A stretch of 8,023 bases of DNA, taken from NCBI GenBank assembly GCA_036274495.1, contig DASUFP010000009.1, positions 1 to 8,023 on the forward strand, written 5' to 3'. The stretch is from DASUFP01 sp036274495. Lineage in GTDB: Bacteria; Bacteroidota; Bacteroidia; AKYH767-A; OLB10. This document shows positions 5,420 to 8,023 of the stretch, piece after piece. Position numbers and translations under genes: made by a program. Position 1 is the first letter of the stretch; the number at the start of each line of letters is the position of its first letter. The notes under the pieces are model-generated. The model made no database searches, had not been told where the DNA came from, and was given only the letters and a program-made list of their open reading frames with translations.

Positions 5420-6355
5420 ATGTCAACTGAAATAATCCGAAGAATTGTAGATGCCATGGAAGTGCGCTTTCATCATGCTCACATTTACGAAGTGCTCAAA
5501 CCTTACCAGCTGCTTGGAGCTCCGCAAAACAAAAGTATACTGTTTTATGCACACAGCGGTTATTTTACAGGAGGAGTTGTTGAAGAGCAGATAAAGCCCG
5601 GAAATTTTTACCTGATACCTAAAGGAACTGTACATTTTTCAAGAATGGGAGGTCCGGACGGACCGAAGCTGGATCCTAATTTTTTAAATGAAGACACTGA
5701 TGTAAAGAGAGAGTATGTTAAAGATTTGAGTTATGATGATGTTATACGGGCAGGCGCTCATGTTGGCTCCTCGTTAGGTTTCGAGCTGCTGATTCATGGT
5801 ATTGTAAATATATTTCAGGTTATCGGATTGCCCTTGCTGGTGATTCCGGGTAATCCCGATATGCTGAATGCCTACATGGGTGTTCTTAAGGAAAATAATT
5901 CAGACAAAGTGGGGGCAACTTCTTTGAGGAAAAAATACCTTGAAGAAATCATGATCCATCTGATGCGTCATTTATTTGAAAGGAACGATCTGGATGAGAC
6001 TGTCGGAAAAATGTCTTACCTGCTCGACAGAAGACTTATTGATGTGGTAGAGTTTATTCAGTCAAATCTGGAAACGGATCTTTCAAACAACCAGATAGCA
6101 CAAGTTGCCTGCGTTACTAAAGATTATGTTGGTCAGTTTTTCAAGAGCCTTACAGGACGTAACCTGCAGGATTATATTGAAGAGCGTCGGTTAGAAAGGG
6201 CTTATTTCCTTATCAGAAGTACCGATGAAAATATTCAGCAGATAGCTGTAAGGGTTGGATTCAAAGATCCCGCCTATTTTAGCAGACGCTTTAAAATGAA
6301 GTTCCAGCGGAATGCGAAAGACGTCAGAAAGGTTGATGCAATTGTAGCAGCCTAA
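5420..6355 (+). CDS. AraC-family transcriptional regulator with N-terminal cupin-like domain
   Basis: A 311-residue regulator. The N-terminal half (about 15-75) has a cupin-like sensor pattern with SILFYAHSGYF and KPGNFYLIPKGTVHF. A linker, partly helical (about 100-205), follows. The C-terminal AraC/XylS DNA-binding domain spans about 207-305: first helix-turn-helix NNQIAQVACVTKDYVGQFFKSL (223-244), connecting helix LQDYIEERRLERAYFLIRST, and second helix-turn-helix NIQQIAVRVGFKDPAYFSRRFK (271-292). The usual closing G-x-(S/T)-P-x-x-(Y/F)-R is replaced by QRNAKDVRK, so the signature's end is atypical. The ligand is unknown. It likely binds sites in its own upstream region, where three inverted repeats lie, but its targets cannot be read from sequence. 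The start ATG 5420 has no Shine-Dalgarno. The stop overlaps the convergent GGGP synthase gene by four bases. Confidence 0.9.
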   Translation: MSTEIIRRIVDAMEVRFHHAHIYEVLKPYQLLGAPQNKSILFYAHSGYFTGGVVEEQIKPGNFYLIPKGTVHFSRMGGPDGPKLDPNFLNEDTDVKREYVKDLSYDDVIRAGAHVGSSLGFELLIHGIVNIFQVIGLPLLVIPGNPDMLNAYMGVLKENNSDKVGATSLRKKYLEEIMIHLMRHLFERNDLDETVGKMSYLLDRRLIDVVEFIQSNLETDLSNNQIAQVACVTKDYVGQFFKSLTGRNLQDYIEERRLERAYFLIRSTDENIQQIAVRVGFKDPAYFSRRFKMKFQRNAKDVRKVDAIVAA

Positions 6356-7095
6356 ACCGAAACAGATTTTACGGCACCTGCAATCAAAGGTAAAACGGCA
6401 GGATCCTTTTCAATAGCATTTCCTATTACTATTAAATCAGCGCCTGCCCTGCATGCGCTGATTGCTTTTTCAGGGGTATTGATTCCGCCACCCACCACTA
6501 GCGGAACAGAGATGGTTCTTCTGACTGCACTGATTATTTGTTCGCTCACCGGTTTTGCTGCCCCGCTGCCGGCATCCATAAATATTAATTTTAGTCCCAG
6601 CATTTCCCCGGCGAGAGCGGTACAAGCCGCTATTTCGGGTTTGTTTGATGGTAGTGGTATGGTATTGCTCATGTAAACAGCAGCCGTAGTGGCACCACTG
6701 TCTACAAGCATGTATCCGGTTGAAATAGGTTCCAGTCTGCTTTCCCTGATTACCGGAGCACTTATCACCTGGTTTCCGATTAACAGTTCAGGGTTGCGGC
6801 CCGATATCAACGACATAAATAATATAGCATCGGCAAGCGGGTCAATCTGCATAGCGTTTCCCGGAAAAATTACAACCGGAATACTGCATGACATTTTTAT
6901 CTGCCTCAGGCACTGATGGAGGTTTCCTCTGGTAACCAGACTGCCTCCTACAAAAATGTAATCGACTCCATTTTCAGCAGCCAGGTGGCAAATCCGCTCA
7001 ACAGACTCATTGCCCGATAAATCAGGGTCTATTAATACAGCCAGCTGTTTAATTCCCTCTGCTTTTTTATCTGATATTTGATCGTATACATTCAT
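6352..7095 (-). CDS. Geranylgeranylglyceryl/heptaprenylglyceryl-phosphate synthase family protein
   Basis: A 247-residue TIM-barrel prenyltransferase of the GGGPS/PcrB family. Members condense sn-glycerol-1-phosphate with a long prenyl diphosphate to make an ether lipid; archaea use this for membrane lipids and several Bacteroidota encode active enzymes. Motifs in order: LIDPD (21-25), VGGSL (49-53), VIFPGN (75-80), FMSLISGRNPELLIG (93-107), STGYMLVDSG (125-134), FMDAGSGA (172-179), VGGGI (201-205) and GNAIEKD (225-231). These cover the expected G1P-phosphate and prenyl-diphosphate sites, so activity is plausible; prenyl chain length cannot be read. It starts 15 bases after the phosphopantetheinyl transferase stop, so the two are probably an operon. 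No glycerol-1-phosphate dehydrogenase or later ether-lipid enzyme is in the window. Confidence 0.93.
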   Translation of the reverse strand: MNVYDQISDKKAEGIKQLAVLIDPDLSGNESVERICHLAAENGVDYIFVGGSLVTRGNLHQCLRQIKMSCSIPVVIFPGNAMQIDPLADAILFMSLISGRNPELLIGNQVISAPVIRESRLEPISTGYMLVDSGATTAAVYMSNTIPLPSNKPEIAACTALAGEMLGLKLIFMDAGSGAAKPVSEQIISAVRRTISVPLVVGGGINTPEKAISACRAGADLIVIGNAIEKDPAVLPLIAGAVKSVSV

Positions 7096-7110
7096 AGTTT
7101 GGATACAAAA

Positions 7111-7749
7111 TTAGGTTTCGAACCCGTAAGTAAGCAGCATCTTATCCAAATATTGGAAAAAAACACGGTATGTCCAACTTTTACCGTCTTTAGTTAGTGT
7201 TACACGCGTAGCTTGACTGGATTCCGAACCGGGGTTATCCACTTCCAGTTCCTCAATAAAGCCTATTCCTCCACCCCCTCTTATTTTGAATGCACATTCC
7301 TTTGCACCCCAGATTTGGTAAAGTTGAATTAAACGCTGTTCGGGCTCGTCGCTGAGCCATTGCGTTTCGGCGGGGCCAACAAATTTGTGCATCACCCTGA
7401 GTATACGTTCACCCGTTAATTCAATATCGATACCAACATTTGTATGATGGTGGGTGATAGCCGCAACATGGTTCCCCGAATGCGATAATGAAATGGGGCG
7501 ATGGGCGGCTCCTTCGAGGTGCGGTTTACCGGCTTTATCGTAGGTGATGCGTTGAGAAACACCCATTTCAGCTAATAAAAGCCTGGCAGTCAGCCACTCA
7601 GCCAGCCGTCCCTGGTTTCTGAAGAACGGAATGTCGGCATAAACCCCTAATTCCCTGAGCTGAATAAGAAGTGCCTCAGGTGCTTCCGTAATTTTCCAAA
7701 CAGCTACCTGGGCCTGTTCCTCGGGTTTAAATTTGAGAATGAGCGGCAT
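7111..7749 (-). CDS. 4'-phosphopantetheinyl transferase superfamily protein (Sfp-type)
   Basis: A 212-residue enzyme that moves 4'-phosphopantetheine from CoA onto a conserved Ser of a carrier protein. Visible motifs: a substrate-loop segment PISLSHSGNHVAA (85-97), the metal-binding VGIDIE (105-110, D108 and E110), a conserved Phe in HKFVGPAE (121-128), and the signature WGAKECAFK (147-155, with W147, K150, E151, K155). Length and the split into two similar halves fit Sfp/Gsp-type enzymes rather than the short AcpS type. The target carrier (fatty-acid ACP or a secondary-metabolite carrier) is not shown; no polyketide or peptide synthetase is nearby. It is the first gene of the probable operon with the GGGP synthase and is divergent from ahcY across 81 bases. 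No promoter on its own strand was recognised. Confidence 0.92.
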   Translation of the reverse strand: MPLILKFKPEEQAQVAVWKITEAPEALLIQLRELGVYADIPFFRNQGRLAEWLTARLLLAEMGVSQRITYDKAGKPHLEGAAHRPISLSHSGNHVAAITHHHTNVGIDIELTGERILRVMHKFVGPAETQWLSDEPEQRLIQLYQIWGAKECAFKIRGGGGIGFIEELEVDNPGSESSQATRVTLTKDGKSWTYRVFFQYLDKMLLTYGFET

Positions 7750-7778
7750 AGGTTATTTGAATCCGGGGACTGAACTTA

Positions 7779-7810
7779 TTTGCCCCCCTCTGTGTTTATT
7801 AGTAAATTTG
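7779..7810 (+). promoter_or_regulatory. Bacteroidota-type promoter for ahcY
   Basis: TTTG (7779-7782) and TAAATTTG (7803-7810) are exact matches to the -33 and -7 elements recognised by the Bacteroidota primary sigma factor, 20 bases apart, within the usual range. Transcription would start about 7815, giving a leader of roughly 16 nt before the ATG at 7831. This is the clearest promoter in the window. Confidence 0.7.
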
Positions 7811-7830
7811 CACAAAATCCTTAAATACAC

Positions 7831-8023
7831 ATGATAAAATCAGCAGAAACAAAGTTCGTAAAACACAAAGTAAAAGATATTTCCCTGGGTGAATGGGGAC
7901 GCAAGGAAATAAAACTTGCCGAAGCTGAGATGCCCGGTTTGATGTCGCTTCGTGAAGAATTTGGAAAATCACAGCCGCTTAAAGGAGCCCGCATAGCAGG
8001 TTGTCTCCACATGACTATTCAAA
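7831..8023 (+). CDS. ahcY: Adenosylhomocysteinase, N-terminal part (truncated by window end)
   Basis: The first 64 codons of S-adenosyl-L-homocysteine hydrolase, the NAD-dependent cytoplasmic enzyme that splits SAH into adenosine and homocysteine in the methyl cycle. The fragment shows the conserved N-terminal block: KVKDISLGEWGRKEI (13-27), LAEAEMPGLMSLREEFG (29-45), QPLKGARIAGCLHMTIQ (48-64). The H-M-T segment belongs to the substrate-binding region. The frame is open to the last base; complete enzymes are about 430-470 residues, so most of the protein lies beyond the window. The start ATG follows a well-formed promoter closely and has no Shine-Dalgarno. It is divergent from the phosphopantetheinyl transferase gene. 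Confidence 0.95.
   Translation, partial: MIKSAETKFVKHKVKDISLGEWGRKEIKLAEAEMPGLMSLREEFGKSQPLKGARIAGCLHMTIQ

Noticed and set aside
7106..7113. TAATTTTG on the - strand, matching the -7 consensus just before the GGGP synthase gene
   Set aside because: It includes the stop codon of the preceding gene, lacks a -33 element, and would leave only about five nucleotides of leader; cotranscription from upstream is simpler.

Overview
The window looks like chromosomal DNA of a member of the Bacteroidota (Bacteroidetes). The evidence is a large TonB-dependent receptor with an N-terminal carboxypeptidase-regulatory-like domain, a bacterial geranylgeranylglyceryl-phosphate synthase-family gene, start codons without clear Shine-Dalgarno sequences, and a well-formed TTTG / TAnnTTTG Bacteroidota-type promoter in front of ahcY. 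Genus cannot be fixed from the sequence alone. No mobile element, CRISPR array, tRNA or rRNA was seen.

Layout. Bases 1-414 (+) are the C-terminal riboflavin-kinase half of ribF, followed by an exported leucine-rich-repeat protein (434-1150, +). Convergent to it is a TonB-dependent outer-membrane receptor (3556-1175, -) with a TPP riboswitch (THI box) in its leader (about 3750-3664, -). Upstream on the same strand lies a translationally coupled pair, a PnuC/PnuT-family inner-membrane transporter (5013-4393) and a NadR-type P-loop kinase (4396-3872, TTG start). A 406-bp intergenic region with several inverted repeats separates these from an AraC-family regulator (5420-6355, +). That gene ends in a 4-base overlap with a convergent gene for a GGGP synthase-family enzyme (7095-6352, -), which is preceded in the same probable operon by a 4'-phosphopantetheinyl transferase (7749-7111, -). 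At the right edge ahcY (S-adenosylhomocysteine hydrolase, 7831 onward, +) starts divergently and is cut by the window.

How the genes fit together. The centre reads as a thiamine-acquisition locus: TonB receptor for outer-membrane uptake, PnuT-like carrier for the inner membrane, and a NadR-like kinase that could trap the vitamin by phosphorylation. The TPP riboswitch gives the substrate clue. It sits only in front of the receptor; the transporter-kinase pair has no visible THI box. The receptor leader also carries two strong alternative pairings: a downstream copy complementary to the 3' half of P5, and a perfect 9-bp inverted repeat that would bury the start codon. Together they suggest a translational expression platform. 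The other genes are housekeeping or lipid/cofactor genes without obvious functional ties to the thiamine block.
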